From NCBI RefSeq assembly GCF_028885415.1, contig NZ_CP118527.1, forward strand, positions 4,774,001 through 4,838,000: a stretch of 64,000 nt of DNA. Reading direction: 5' to 3'. This DNA comes from Streptomyces coeruleorubidus. GTDB taxonomy: Bacteria > Actinomycetota > Actinomycetes > Streptomycetales > Streptomycetaceae. This document shows positions 1-7,062 of this stretch, in pieces. The first letter of the stretch is position 1. Every line of letters begins with the position of its first letter. A program made the position numbers and the translations under genes. Below the pieces are notes generated by a model. That model was given only the letters and a program-made list of their open reading frames with translations. It was not told the DNA's origin and ran no database searches.

Positions 1-657
1 GCGGGTGGCCACGCCGATGAGGACGGAACCGGCGATGGCGGCGGCGACGAGGCCGGCGCCGGTGACGCTGGCCTCGACGAGAATGAGGGTGTTGATCGTG
101 GTGGTGACCGACTCGGTGGGCAGGGCGACGTAGTAGCTGCCTCCGTCGGTTCCGAGGACGTACTGCACGCGGTACTCGCCGAGGCCGGGTATGTCGACGG
201 TGTGCATTCCACCGGTCGGCACCTCGGCGAGGTCGGCCTTCTGCTCGTCGGTGAGGGTGACGGCCGAATTCCGCTGGAAGGGGCCCTTCTCGTTGGAGGC
301 CCGGGCGATGAACGCCCGGGTGACCGTGCCGTCGGCACCGACTTCGGCGGCGATGGTCTCCGGCTGGGCCGGTCCCTCGACGAAGCCGACGACCCTGTCG
401 ATCGAGTCGGAGTCGTCTTCGCGCCCGGGTTTCATGGGCCCCGACAGCCGCTTGCCGGCTTCGTCGACCTGCCCGTTCAACTGCTCGTACAGATGCGACC
501 TGAGGGCGAGGGTCGTCACCGTTCCGATCACCGCACACACCACTGCGATCAGCACCACGGACGCGACGACGAGCCGCGTCCGCAGCGTGCGCGGCTTGCC
601 CGCTCGCGACAGCTTGCCCGCCCTTGGCTGCGTACTCGGCCGTCGCCGCCCGCTCAT
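1..657 (-). CDS. Sensor histidine kinase, N-terminal part (cut by window edge)
   Basis: The minus strand is open from an ATG at 657 to the window edge. The deduced protein starts MSGRRRPSTQPRAGKL, has a first membrane helix around residues 28-48 (LVVASVVLIAVVCAVIGTV), an extracytoplasmic domain of about 130 residues and a second hydrophobic helix near residue 195 onward, where the window ends. HAMP, dimerisation and ATPase domains must lie outside, so the catalytic part is unseen. Its ATG overlaps the stop of the response regulator upstream (ATGA), the usual translational coupling of a cognate pair. I infer a periplasm-sensing two-component kinase. The stimulus cannot be read from this part. 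Confidence 0.85.
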   Translation of the reverse strand, partial: MSGRRRPSTQPRAGKLSRAGKPRTLRTRLVVASVVLIAVVCAVIGTVTTLALRSHLYEQLNGQVDEAGKRLSGPMKPGREDDSDSIDRVVGFVEGPAQPETIAAEVGADGTVTRAFIARASNEKGPFQRNSAVTLTDEQKADLAEVPTGGMHTVDIPGLGEYRVQYVLGTDGGSYYVALPTESVTTTINTLILVEASVTGAGLVAAAIAGSVLIGVATR

Positions 658-1391
658 GTGGCCGCGGGCTTGATCAGGTAACCGGCACCACGCCGGGTGT
701 GGATCATCGGCTCCCGCCCCGCGTCGATCTTCCGCCGCAGATACGAGATGTACAGCTCGACGACGTTGGCCTGCCCGCCGAAGTCGTACGACCACACGCG
801 GTCGAGGATCTGTGCCTTGCTGAGCACGCGCCGCGGATTGCGCATCAGGAACCGCAGCAACTCGAACTCGGTGGCGGTCAGGTGGATGTGCTCACCGCCC
901 CGGGTCACCTCGTGACTGTCCTCGTCGAGGGTGAGGTCGCCGACGACCAGCGTGGAGTCGGAGCGCCGGTCGGCACCGGACCGGCGTATCAGCCCGCGCA
1001 GCCGCGCGACGACCTCCTCGAGGCTGAACGGCTTGGTGACGTAGTCGTCCCCACCGGCCGTCAGCCCGGCGATCCGGTCCTCGACGGCGTCCTTGGCGGT
1101 GAGGAAGAGAACCGGCACGTCCGGCAGCTCACGGCGCAGGCGTCCGAGCACGGCCAGCCCGTCCATGTCGGGCAGCATCATGTCGAGCACGACGGCGTCG
1201 GGCCGGAAGTCGCGCGCGGTCTGGATGGCGCCCGTGCCGTCACCGGCACTCCGGATCTGCCACCCCTCGTAGCGCAGGGCCATGGACAGCAGTTCGGTGA
1301 TCGACATCTCGTCGTCCACCACAAGCACTCGGACGGGGCTCCCGTCCGGCCTGAGCAGTTCGGTGCGCCCCTGGGGCGAGGTCGTGGTCAT
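654..1391 (-). CDS. OmpR/PhoB-family response regulator
   Basis: A 245-residue two-domain regulator. The receiver domain (about residues 20-140) has the acidic pair DDE at 26-28, phospho-acceptor Asp70 in VVLDMMLPD and Lys120 in YVTKPF, so it should be phosphorylated normally. The C-terminal winged helix (about 155-245) has the family ending VWSYDFGGQANVVELYISYLR and RGAGYLI. I start it at ATG 1391 (MTTTSPQGR) because the reading frame upstream of it is not receiver-like. There is no convincing Shine-Dalgarno sequence, so it may be leaderless. It precedes and overlaps the sensor kinase gene, forming one operon. It probably binds tandem operators of genes responding to envelope signals, but none is identifiable here. 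Confidence 0.93.
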   Translation of the reverse strand: MTTTSPQGRTELLRPDGSPVRVLVVDDEMSITELLSMALRYEGWQIRSAGDGTGAIQTARDFRPDAVVLDMMLPDMDGLAVLGRLRRELPDVPVLFLTAKDAVEDRIAGLTAGGDDYVTKPFSLEEVVARLRGLIRRSGADRRSDSTLVVGDLTLDEDSHEVTRGGEHIHLTATEFELLRFLMRNPRRVLSKAQILDRVWSYDFGGQANVVELYISYLRRKIDAGREPMIHTRRGAGYLIKPAAT

Positions 1392-1519
1392 GGTGAACAC
1401 GATGTCGGGGTGCTCTGAGAGCGCCCTTTCGAGAACCTGTGATTTCCCTGAGAAACACACAGGTGCTTCTCAGGTGACGCCTGGGAATGCCGGGTCCGGT
1501 GGGGTGAGGGCTGGGCGCG

Positions 1520-2401
1520 TCAGAACAACCCGTCCTGCACACCCACCTCCTCCTTGAACTCCGTCACCGGAACGGTCAGTTCCGCACCCTCGGCAGGCAC
1601 CAGCCCCCATCCACTCATCAGCCGCGTGTCCAGCACGACGACCCCACCCCCGGTCGCCCCGGTCGCCAGATGCAGATCGGGCCCGGCAGCGGCCACGAGC
1701 TCCCCGCTCACGACCCCACCGGCGACGAGCTCCCCCACCTCCCCGACGGCGACGGGCAACCCGGCCAGCCCGAACACCTCCACATGATCGACAACTCGCA
1801 GAGGCTCCCGCACGAGCGACTCCGGCCACCCACCCAGCGCGACCGCCCGCGCATGCAGCTCGGCGACCTCGACGGCCCGGTCAGCCGCCGCCTCCGGAAG
1901 CACGGCCCGCACGGCCCGCTTCTCGACGTATGGAATCCGGTCGGGCACCCCCAGCGCGGCCCGCAACAACTCCTCGGTACGCCGCGCGGCCATGAGCGGC
2001 CCGACTCCCAGCCAGCTGAAGCACACAGCCCCCTGCTCGAGCAGCCTGGCCGATCCCCGCTCCTGCGCCGTGATCCCGACCTTGACCATGCCGGGCCCGA
2101 ACCACGCCAGATACACGTGGTACGGCCGCGGATCGTCCGCGATCGTGTCGGCGGCCACGGAGTGCGCCCGGTCCAGCCGCGCACACTCCTCGCACCGCGC
2201 CCCCGTACTCCGCGCCGACACGGCCGCCCCCGTCGGACACGCATGCCCCCGAGCCCCCACGCATGTCCGCACGACCCCTTCCGCGACCCCGAAGGCCACC
2301 CGCTTCCCCCAGGTCAGCGCACTGCGCCGCCCACCGTCCCACGCCAGCACGGGACCGTCCGCCGACCACCGCAGCCCCGAGCACTTCCATGCCTGTGCCA
2401 T
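1520..2401 (-). CDS. DUF2797 family protein
   Basis: A 293-residue soluble protein beginning MAQAWKCSGLRW, which I assign to the DUF2797 family by its overall pattern: Cys and His pairs in the first half (CVGARGHAC, CEECARL), then YHVYLAWFGPGMVKVGIT. That last stretch resembles GIY-YIG-like proteins (YxV at one strand, KVGIT at the next). Biochemical function is not known to me; the Cys cluster suggests bound metal. ATG 2401 is preferred over upstream starts because homologous-looking sequence begins there. It stands alone between the regulator pair and the small membrane gene on the same strand. Confidence 0.75.
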   Translation of the reverse strand: MAQAWKCSGLRWSADGPVLAWDGGRRSALTWGKRVAFGVAEGVVRTCVGARGHACPTGAAVSARSTGARCEECARLDRAHSVAADTIADDPRPYHVYLAWFGPGMVKVGITAQERGSARLLEQGAVCFSWLGVGPLMAARRTEELLRAALGVPDRIPYVEKRAVRAVLPEAAADRAVEVAELHARAVALGGWPESLVREPLRVVDHVEVFGLAGLPVAVGEVGELVAGGVVSGELVAAAGPDLHLATGATGGGVVVLDTRLMSGWGLVPAEGAELTVPVTEFKEEVGVQDGLF

Positions 2402-2468
2402 CTCTGTCGAGACTAGAGGGCACCACTGACAACGGCGCCCGGCGCCGGGCGCCCGGCGCCCACGTGGG

Positions 2469-2882
2469 TCAACGCCCGGCATCGGCCCCCACGGCGGCAG
2501 CCTCGGCCTCCCCGCCCACGCTCACCTCGCCGCGCACGGAAACACCCCCGGCCACCTCCGCGGTACGGCCCGAACCCGCCACCCGCCGCCGCCCGGCCAG
2601 CCGGCACGCGAGGCACTTGTCATGCCCGGCCCGCGCCCCCGAGTCCCGCACCCGCCACCCCCACTCGTCCCGGGGCCGGATCCCCGGCCCCTTCCCCCAG
2701 CCGGCCAGATGCAGCGCCCAGGTGACAAGCAGACCGACCACACCGATCCCGAGCCCACCGGCGATCAGCACACCCGAAACAAAACAGACCCCCACCCCCG
2801 CCACAGCGGCCCCGACACTCCCGATCCCGGTTCCGACCCACCCGGCGACCGTGTGCCCGTGGTCATACTGATGTGCGCTCAT
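2469..2882 (-). CDS. HGxxPAAW-type small membrane protein
   Basis: A 137-residue protein starting MSAHQYDHGHTVAGW. The HGHTVAGW segment is a variant of the HGxxPAAW signature of small actinobacterial membrane proteins (P replaced by V). Two hydrophobic helices follow (about residues 15-35 and 40-65), then a basic cytoplasmic tail with Cys residues (DKCLACRL) and a low-complexity Gly/Ala/Val-rich end. The function of the family is unknown. Its start lies back to back with the MarR gene region, so the two may share regulatory DNA between 2883 and 2985. Confidence 0.65.
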   Translation of the reverse strand: MSAHQYDHGHTVAGWVGTGIGSVGAAVAGVGVCFVSGVLIAGGLGIGVVGLLVTWALHLAGWGKGPGIRPRDEWGWRVRDSGARAGHDKCLACRLAGRRRVAGSGRTAEVAGGVSVRGEVSVGGEAEAAAVGADAGR

Positions 2883-2985
2883 GCGCTGCCCCCTCCCGCG
2901 AGGGCTCATGGAGACTGGCCCCTCGAACCCCTCACTCACTAAGCATTTGACGTCCCAAACATCTCACGAACTAAGGGACCTGGGA

Positions 2986-3462
2986 ATGCAAGCCAAGTCG
3001 CGTCCGGCCGCCACGCCGGAGCAGGCACTGTCGGCGATGGACCACCTCATCGCGACCCACCTGGTCGGACAGCACGAGATCGCCCAACGGGTGGGCCTGA
3101 GTGTGACCGACCTCACCTGCTTCGCCTACGTCATCGAGGCCGGCGAGAACCTGCCCACGGCCGGCGACCTGGCAGCCCGAGTCCACGTGACGACAGGCGC
3201 CGTCACCGGCATCCTCAACCGCCTGGAACGCGCCGACTACATCACCCGCCGCCCCGACCCGACCGACCGCCGCCGCATCCGCGTCGCCGCCCGGCCCGAC
3301 GCGGTCGCCCGCATCCGAGAGGTCTACGAGCCGTACTACGCCCGCCTCACGCAACTCCTCGCGGACTACTCCCCCGACGAAATCGCGGTCCTGAACGACT
3401 GGTTCACCCGCGCGAGCGGGTTGGCGGCGGACTACTTGAAGGAACACTGCCGCACTGACTGA
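2986..3462 (+). CDS. MarR-family transcriptional regulator
   Basis: A 158-residue winged-helix repressor. The helix-turn-helix and wing cover about residues 55-115: a recognition region around VHVTTGAVTGILNRLERADY and the classical wing motif RRPDPTDRRRIRV. Flanking helices would form the dimerisation domain. I choose ATG 2986 (MQAKSRPAATPEQ) because AAGGGA at 2973-2978 gives a well-spaced ribosome binding site. No target gene is obviously attached: the divergent small membrane gene is the nearest candidate. Ligand unknown. Confidence 0.88.
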   Translation: MQAKSRPAATPEQALSAMDHLIATHLVGQHEIAQRVGLSVTDLTCFAYVIEAGENLPTAGDLAARVHVTTGAVTGILNRLERADYITRRPDPTDRRRIRVAARPDAVARIREVYEPYYARLTQLLADYSPDEIAVLNDWFTRASGLAADYLKEHCRTD

Positions 3463-3723
3463 ACGCCGGCCCGGAGCAGCACCGTCCGATCGACCCGACG
3501 CTCAGCATCAGCCACGCTGCCTACACGTCCTCGGCGCCGGCCTTCTGAGACTGCTCGGCCTCGAAGGAGCCACACGGCGTGAAAGCCCCGGCGACGGATG
3601 GAGCCGCCCCGGGGCACGGCCACCAGCCGATCGGAGCTGATGACATGACCGACCTTATTCACCGACTCGCCCCCCGGGCGGCCGTCTTCGTCAGGGGACC
3701 TGGCACGAAACCACGCCGCCGAC

Positions 3724-4050
3724 CTACGTGCCAGGAGCCCGGTACTGGACCTGCTCGGCTGTGCGCAGGGCCTCGATCGTTTCGTCGACGGTCAGGAGAA
3801 CCGTCGTCTCGAACGAACTCAGCGCGCCGCCCCCGCTGATCGCCAGCGCAACCGCGGCCATGGACACGTTGTCCGGAGCCTCCCACAGGTTGTAGCCGTC
3901 GTGCGTGCCGAAGGCATACCAGAAGCCATGGAGCTTCCCGCCGACGGACTCGATGTACGACTGAGCGGCCTGTGCGCGGTCCTCCGGGCGGACGATCAGC
4001 CTCGCCCAAGTCTCCGGGGTGTAGCTGAACCTCGATAGGTAGAGCGGCAT
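3724..4050 (-). CDS. GYD-domain protein
   Basis: A 108-residue single-domain protein beginning MPLYLSRFSYTPETW and containing the family hallmark GYNL in the segment AFGTHDGYNLWEAPDNVS, which defines the GYD domain (a ferredoxin-like alpha/beta fold found as stand-alone proteins of unknown role). Two adjacent ATGs exist (4053 and 4050); GGGAG upstream is better spaced for 4050. An imperfect inverted repeat (3699-3707 with 3727-3735) overlaps the stop codon and may terminate transcription. It lies just outside the tRNA-Arg-associated element scar. Confidence 0.75.
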   Translation of the reverse strand: MPLYLSRFSYTPETWARLIVRPEDRAQAAQSYIESVGGKLHGFWYAFGTHDGYNLWEAPDNVSMAAVALAISGGGALSSFETTVLLTVDETIEALRTAEQVQYRAPGT

Positions 4051-4163
4051 CATGTCTCCCTTTCTTTCCATCAAGGGATGCCCTCGCGGGGCGGGAAGGC
4101 GCAGGAAGAGACCCACGCATCCCCCGAATGGCCGGGGACGATGACCGCCCATCGAGCCAGGGA

Positions 4164-4203
4164 AACGCCACAGGCCCCGGGGTGATCCGGGACCTCTGGC
4201 GTT
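4164..4203 (-). terminator. Stem-loop beside the truncated tRNA end
   Basis: Arms starting AACGCCA and ending TGGCGTT pair over about 16 bp with two mismatches. It sits immediately 3' (minus strand) of the duplicated tRNA-Arg end, exactly where the intact tRNA-Arg has its own terminator (5523-5556). It is therefore probably the terminator of the original, pre-insertion locus. Confidence 0.6.
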
Positions 4204-4204
4204 G

Positions 4205-4238
4205 TGTGCACTCGGCAGGATTCGAACCTGCAACCTTC
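4205..4238 (-). repeat. Duplicated 3' end of tRNA-Arg (att site relic)
   Basis: These 34 bases are identical to 5563-5596, which cover the T-arm and 3' acceptor strand of the intact tRNA-Arg. Both copies have the same orientation, bracket about 1.3 kb, and the left copy abuts an integrase fragment. This is the usual footprint of an element integrated at the 3' end of a tRNA gene (attL/attR). Confidence 0.8.
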
Positions 4239-4452
4239 CGGAACGGCACCCCCATCGAGCCGCGCAACCTGAACCGCTCCTTCGATGCGCACTGCCTCCG
4301 CGCCGACGTCCGTAAGGTCCGCTTCCACGACCTGCGCCACACCTGCGCCTCGCTGCTCCGCGAACAGGTCGCCGACGCCCGCATGATCACGGAAGTCCTC
4401 GGCCACAGCTCCATCCGCGTGACCATGGACATCTACACCTTCGTGACACCAA
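4239..4452 (+). pseudogene. Tyrosine integrase, C-terminal fragment
   Basis: The translation from the att repeat onward reads NGTPIEPRNLNRSFDAHC, then VRFHDLRHTCASLL, then ITEVLGHSSIRVTMDIYT. This is the C-terminal catalytic region of actinophage/AICE tyrosine recombinases. It has box II (HDLRH), the LGHSS histidine and the nucleophilic Tyr in DIYTF. The N-terminal arm-binding and core-binding domains and Arg I are absent: the reading frame instead runs back through the att repeat. It is thus non-functional debris of the element that used this tRNA-Arg site. Confidence 0.8.
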
Positions 4453-4614
4453 TGAGTCGGAGGATGACGGCGGCGCAGCCGATGTCCCGGTACCCGTCTA
4501 ACCGCGATTCGAGAAGTTCTACGCATAAACGAAGACGGCTGTTCGCACGGATATTCAGGCTTCCACGCCGCCGAGACGGCCGTCGCTCCACCGCGATGGC
4601 CGTCGGGCTTGGGT

Positions 4615-5379
4615 CTACGAACAGCAGCCTGAGCTACCCGTGGCCGTGCTGGGCTGTCCGTTGTCGAGGTCGTCGTCGTGGCCGGCTGCGATCCGTGCCC
4701 ATTGCGCAGTCGGCCGTCCGTCCTTGCGGAACTGCTGGCCAAGCGTCTCGTACGGCTGCGGCCAGCCGGACGGGGAGTCCTCCCAGGTCTCCTGCCGTCC
4801 GTAGACGGTCATGTCGAGGATGCCGTAGGACGGCGCCATGGGTTCAACGCCACGGCCGGTGGTCCAGTACGTCTCGTAGACACGGTCCCCATCGCGGAGG
4901 TAGCTCGCCTTCATCCCGAAGTGGCGGCCGTCGATGAGCCGTGCGTGCGACTCGGCGGGCACGGAGTACCAGGGCATGTCCCAGCCCATGAAGCGGCGGT
5001 AGCGGTCGGATTCCTCGTACGGGCCCTGGCAGAAGACGGCGAAGGTGACGTCACGCTGGTGCAGATAGGACAGTTCGCGGACCTGGCCGGTGAAAAAGGT
5101 GCAGCCCTCACACTGGTCGGCGGCGGGGCGGCCGTCGTGCCACATGTGATACGACACGAACAGCTGGGTACGGCCCTCGAAGACATCGATCAGGGGGACG
5201 TGCCCCTTGCCTCCGATGAGCGGGACCGACGGGTCCACCTCGGTTACGGGCAGCCGTCGCCGGGCGGCAGCGATCGCGTCGCCCTCGCGGGTGTGCGCCT
5301 TCTCCCGGACGCGCAGGGTGTCGATTGCGGCCAGCCACTCCCGGCGGGAGACGACCGGCGGCTTGTTCACATCAGTCAT
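4615..5379 (-). CDS. DUF899 thioredoxin-fold protein
   Basis: A 254-residue protein of the DUF899 family (thioredoxin-like, often annotated as putative dithiol-disulfide oxidoreductase). The signature segment LFVSYHMWHDGRPAADQ is followed by CEGCTFF, a CxxC redox motif, then LHQRDVTFAVF and the family C-terminal tryptophan-rich end. Start ATG 5379 (MTDVNKPPVVS). It is the only apparently intact gene between the two att copies, so it may be cargo of the degraded element or host DNA trapped by rearrangement. Substrate unknown. Confidence 0.85.
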   Translation of the reverse strand: MTDVNKPPVVSRREWLAAIDTLRVREKAHTREGDAIAAARRRLPVTEVDPSVPLIGGKGHVPLIDVFEGRTQLFVSYHMWHDGRPAADQCEGCTFFTGQVRELSYLHQRDVTFAVFCQGPYEESDRYRRFMGWDMPWYSVPAESHARLIDGRHFGMKASYLRDGDRVYETYWTTGRGVEPMAPSYGILDMTVYGRQETWEDSPSGWPQPYETLGQQFRKDGRPTAQWARIAAGHDDDLDNGQPSTATGSSGCCS

Positions 5380-5522
5380 GGCCGTACTGACCCTGCAGCT
5401 CGCAAGAAATCATCGATGGAGCCCGTGGCGGGCGCTACTGACCGCGATCTCGCCGGATGGCACGGACCCCGCACCCGTCCTCCGAGGCGGTTGCCGTCAA
5501 TCACTGCCGTCAAGGCCAAAGC

Positions 5523-5556
5523 CAGAGGCCCTGTGAAGTGATCCACAGGGCCTCTG
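5523..5556 (-). terminator. Terminator of tRNA-Arg
   Basis: Perfect 13-bp stem (CAGAGGCCCTGTG with CACAGGGCCTCTG) and 8-nt loop, nine bases downstream of the tRNA 3' end on the minus strand. Confidence 0.85.
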
Positions 5557-5562
5557 ACGTGC

Positions 5563-5596
5563 TGTGCACTCGGCAGGATTCGAACCTGCAACCTTC
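5563..5596 (-). repeat. att repeat inside tRNA-Arg (second copy)
   Basis: Identical to 4205-4238. This copy lies within the intact tRNA gene, so integration preserved tRNA function. Confidence 0.8.
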
Positions 5597-5637
5597 TGAT
5601 CCGTAGTCAGATGCTCTATCCGTTAAGCTACGAGTGC
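5565..5637 (-). tRNA. tRNA-Arg(ACG)
   Basis: A 73-nt cloverleaf without encoded CCA. The acceptor stem is GCACTCG/CGAGTGC with discriminator A. The D arm contains AACGGATAG and the anticodon stem is TCTGA/TCAGA. The loop CTACGGA places ACG as anticodon. The T loop is TTCGAAT. Its 3' end served as an integration site. Confidence 0.95.
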
Positions 5638-5795
5638 TTGTTCTGTTTTTTCGCCGCTCTCGGGCCTTCCGGCTCGCTCGCGGCGACAGGAAGAACATTA
5701 CATGACCGCCGCCGCCATGTGAAATCCGTTTGCCACACCCCTTGTGACCTCGGGAAATGGCCTCAGAGGCGCATCGGCGACCGGACCGACGACAG

Positions 5796-5825
5796 CGAAG
5801 CCCCGGTCGGGTGACCGGGGCTTCG
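5796..5825 (-). terminator. Terminator of tRNA-Ser(GCT)
   Basis: Perfect 13-bp stem CGAAGCCCCGGTC / GACCGGGGCTTCG with a 4-nt loop, about 10 bases beyond the tRNA 3' end. Confidence 0.85.
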
Positions 5826-5835
5826 TGATCAGGTG

Positions 5836-5926
5836 CGGAGGCGGAGGGATTTGAACCCTCGATGGGCTTTAAGACCCAAACCGCATTAGCAGTGCGGCGC
5901 CATAGACCGGACTAGGCGACGCCTCC
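5836..5926 (-). tRNA. tRNA-Ser(GCT)
   Basis: A 91-nt class II tRNA. Acceptor GGAGGCG/CGCCTCC with discriminator G, anticodon stem CCGCA/TGCGG with loop CTGCTAA giving anticodon GCT, a long variable arm and T loop TTCAAAT. All arms pair. Confidence 0.95.
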
Positions 5927-6171
5927 AGGCACATCCTCCCGCGCGAGCGCGAGTCGGTGCGTGCCGATGATGACACAGTCGAGCGTGCTGTCACCAATCG
6001 ACCCCCACGGTACTAGGCGGGAAGGGCGCAGGGCAAAGGCCTTGTCCGGGCAGCAGCGGGGGGTGTGCCGGGGTGTGGCGTGGCGGGGCCGGGTGGTGGG
6101 GTGCGCGGTGGTGTCGTGCGGCGCCTCGGACCGGCGCGCAACGTACCGGGCCGCGCCGCGTTAGTCAGGTC

Positions 6172-6735
6172 ATGTCGATGTCGCATGCCATTCGCCGGGG
6201 TCACCCCGGAAACGCGTCCCAGGCCTCCCGGGCCTCCCGAACCTCGCGGACCATCGCTCGTCCCGGTCTGCGGCGGCTCGTCGTCGGGGCCGCCGCCTCC
6301 GTCGCCGCCTTCGGGGCGCTGGCCGCGGTGTCCCCGGCCGCGTCCGCCCAGGCCGGCCCGTCCCCGGCCGGGCTCGATGGCCGCCACGGCCCGGACCGGG
6401 ACCATCTCACCGTCACCGTGCGGAACGCGGGCGGTGAGGTCGACGGGACGTATGAGTTGTACTGCGGGCCCGACGGCGGCAGCCATCCCGACCCTCGCGG
6501 AGCCTGTGCGGTCCTGGAGCGGGACACGCGGTGGGGGAAGGACGCCTTCGCACCCGCCCCGGAAGGCGGCTTCTGCACCATGCAGTACGGCGGGCCGGCC
6601 ACCGCGCACGTCACCGGCACCTGGGCCGGACGGCCCGTCGACGCCACGTACGACCGACGTGACGGCTGCGGGATCGCCCGCTGGGACCGGCTCGTGCCGC
6701 TGCTGCCGGACATGGGATCCGAGAAACGCCCCTGA
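6172..6735 (+). CDS. SSI-family subtilisin inhibitor (secreted)
   Basis: A 187-residue precursor. A long basic N-terminus (to about residue 32) precedes a hydrophobic segment (LVVGAAASVAAFGALAAVSP) and an AxA-like cleavage site near AASAQA. The mature domain shows the SSI fold signature LYCGPDGGSHPDPRGAC, with the disulfide partners C and C retained. The reactive loop reads CTMQYGGP, corresponding to CPMVYDP of classical SSI, so P1 is Met and P1' Gln. It should block subtilisin-like or transglutaminase-activating proteases outside the cell during morphological development. ATG 6172 or 6178 could be used; the AGGT before 6172 is a weak RBS. Confidence 0.9.
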   Translation: MSMSHAIRRGHPGNASQASRASRTSRTIARPGLRRLVVGAAASVAAFGALAAVSPAASAQAGPSPAGLDGRHGPDRDHLTVTVRNAGGEVDGTYELYCGPDGGSHPDPRGACAVLERDTRWGKDAFAPAPEGGFCTMQYGGPATAHVTGTWAGRPVDATYDRRDGCGIARWDRLVPLLPDMGSEKRP

Positions 6736-7062
6736 GGTGACCCGGGGCGGTGGTTCCCGTGGCGTCGCGCTCGCGCCCCTATCCGGCCACCTCACGCCCT
6801 CATCCGGCCACCCGGGCAAAAAGGTACAGAAACACTGTCCTCGTAAAGGTCCCGCGAAGGTCCCGCGACGTCGTTGCAGGAGGGCGGGCGTTTCCGGTTA
6901 CTCGGTCGTCAGTTCGGGGTCACTTCCTCGTGCGACCTCGCTCTCATCCGGCGTCGCGAGCGCAACCGCAGCCCTTAGACTCCCTCGCGTGACACGCTGC
7001 GGGACGGTTGGCAAGATGGCCCGAGCGGTCGGCAAGGTGCGGTAACAGGGAGGAAGCGTCTC
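6736..7062 (+). promoter_or_regulatory. Intergenic leader of the pseudo-kinase gene
   Basis: 327 bases without a credible gene. It contains a duplicated 11-mer AAGGTCCCGCG (about 6845-6867), a possible -10 hexamer TAGACT at 6976-6981 and a strong ribosome binding site AGGGAGG just before the GTG at 7063. No terminator for the SSI gene is evident. Confidence 0.4.

Noticed and set aside
1240..1542. A 100-residue minus-strand frame next to the response regulator
   Set aside because: Overlaps the receiver domain in another frame and has shadow composition.
4128..4937. A full-length integrase gene over the att site
   Set aside because: The N-terminal half is translated att and tRNA sequence; only the catalytic C-terminus is integrase-like and the frame runs into unrelated DNA.
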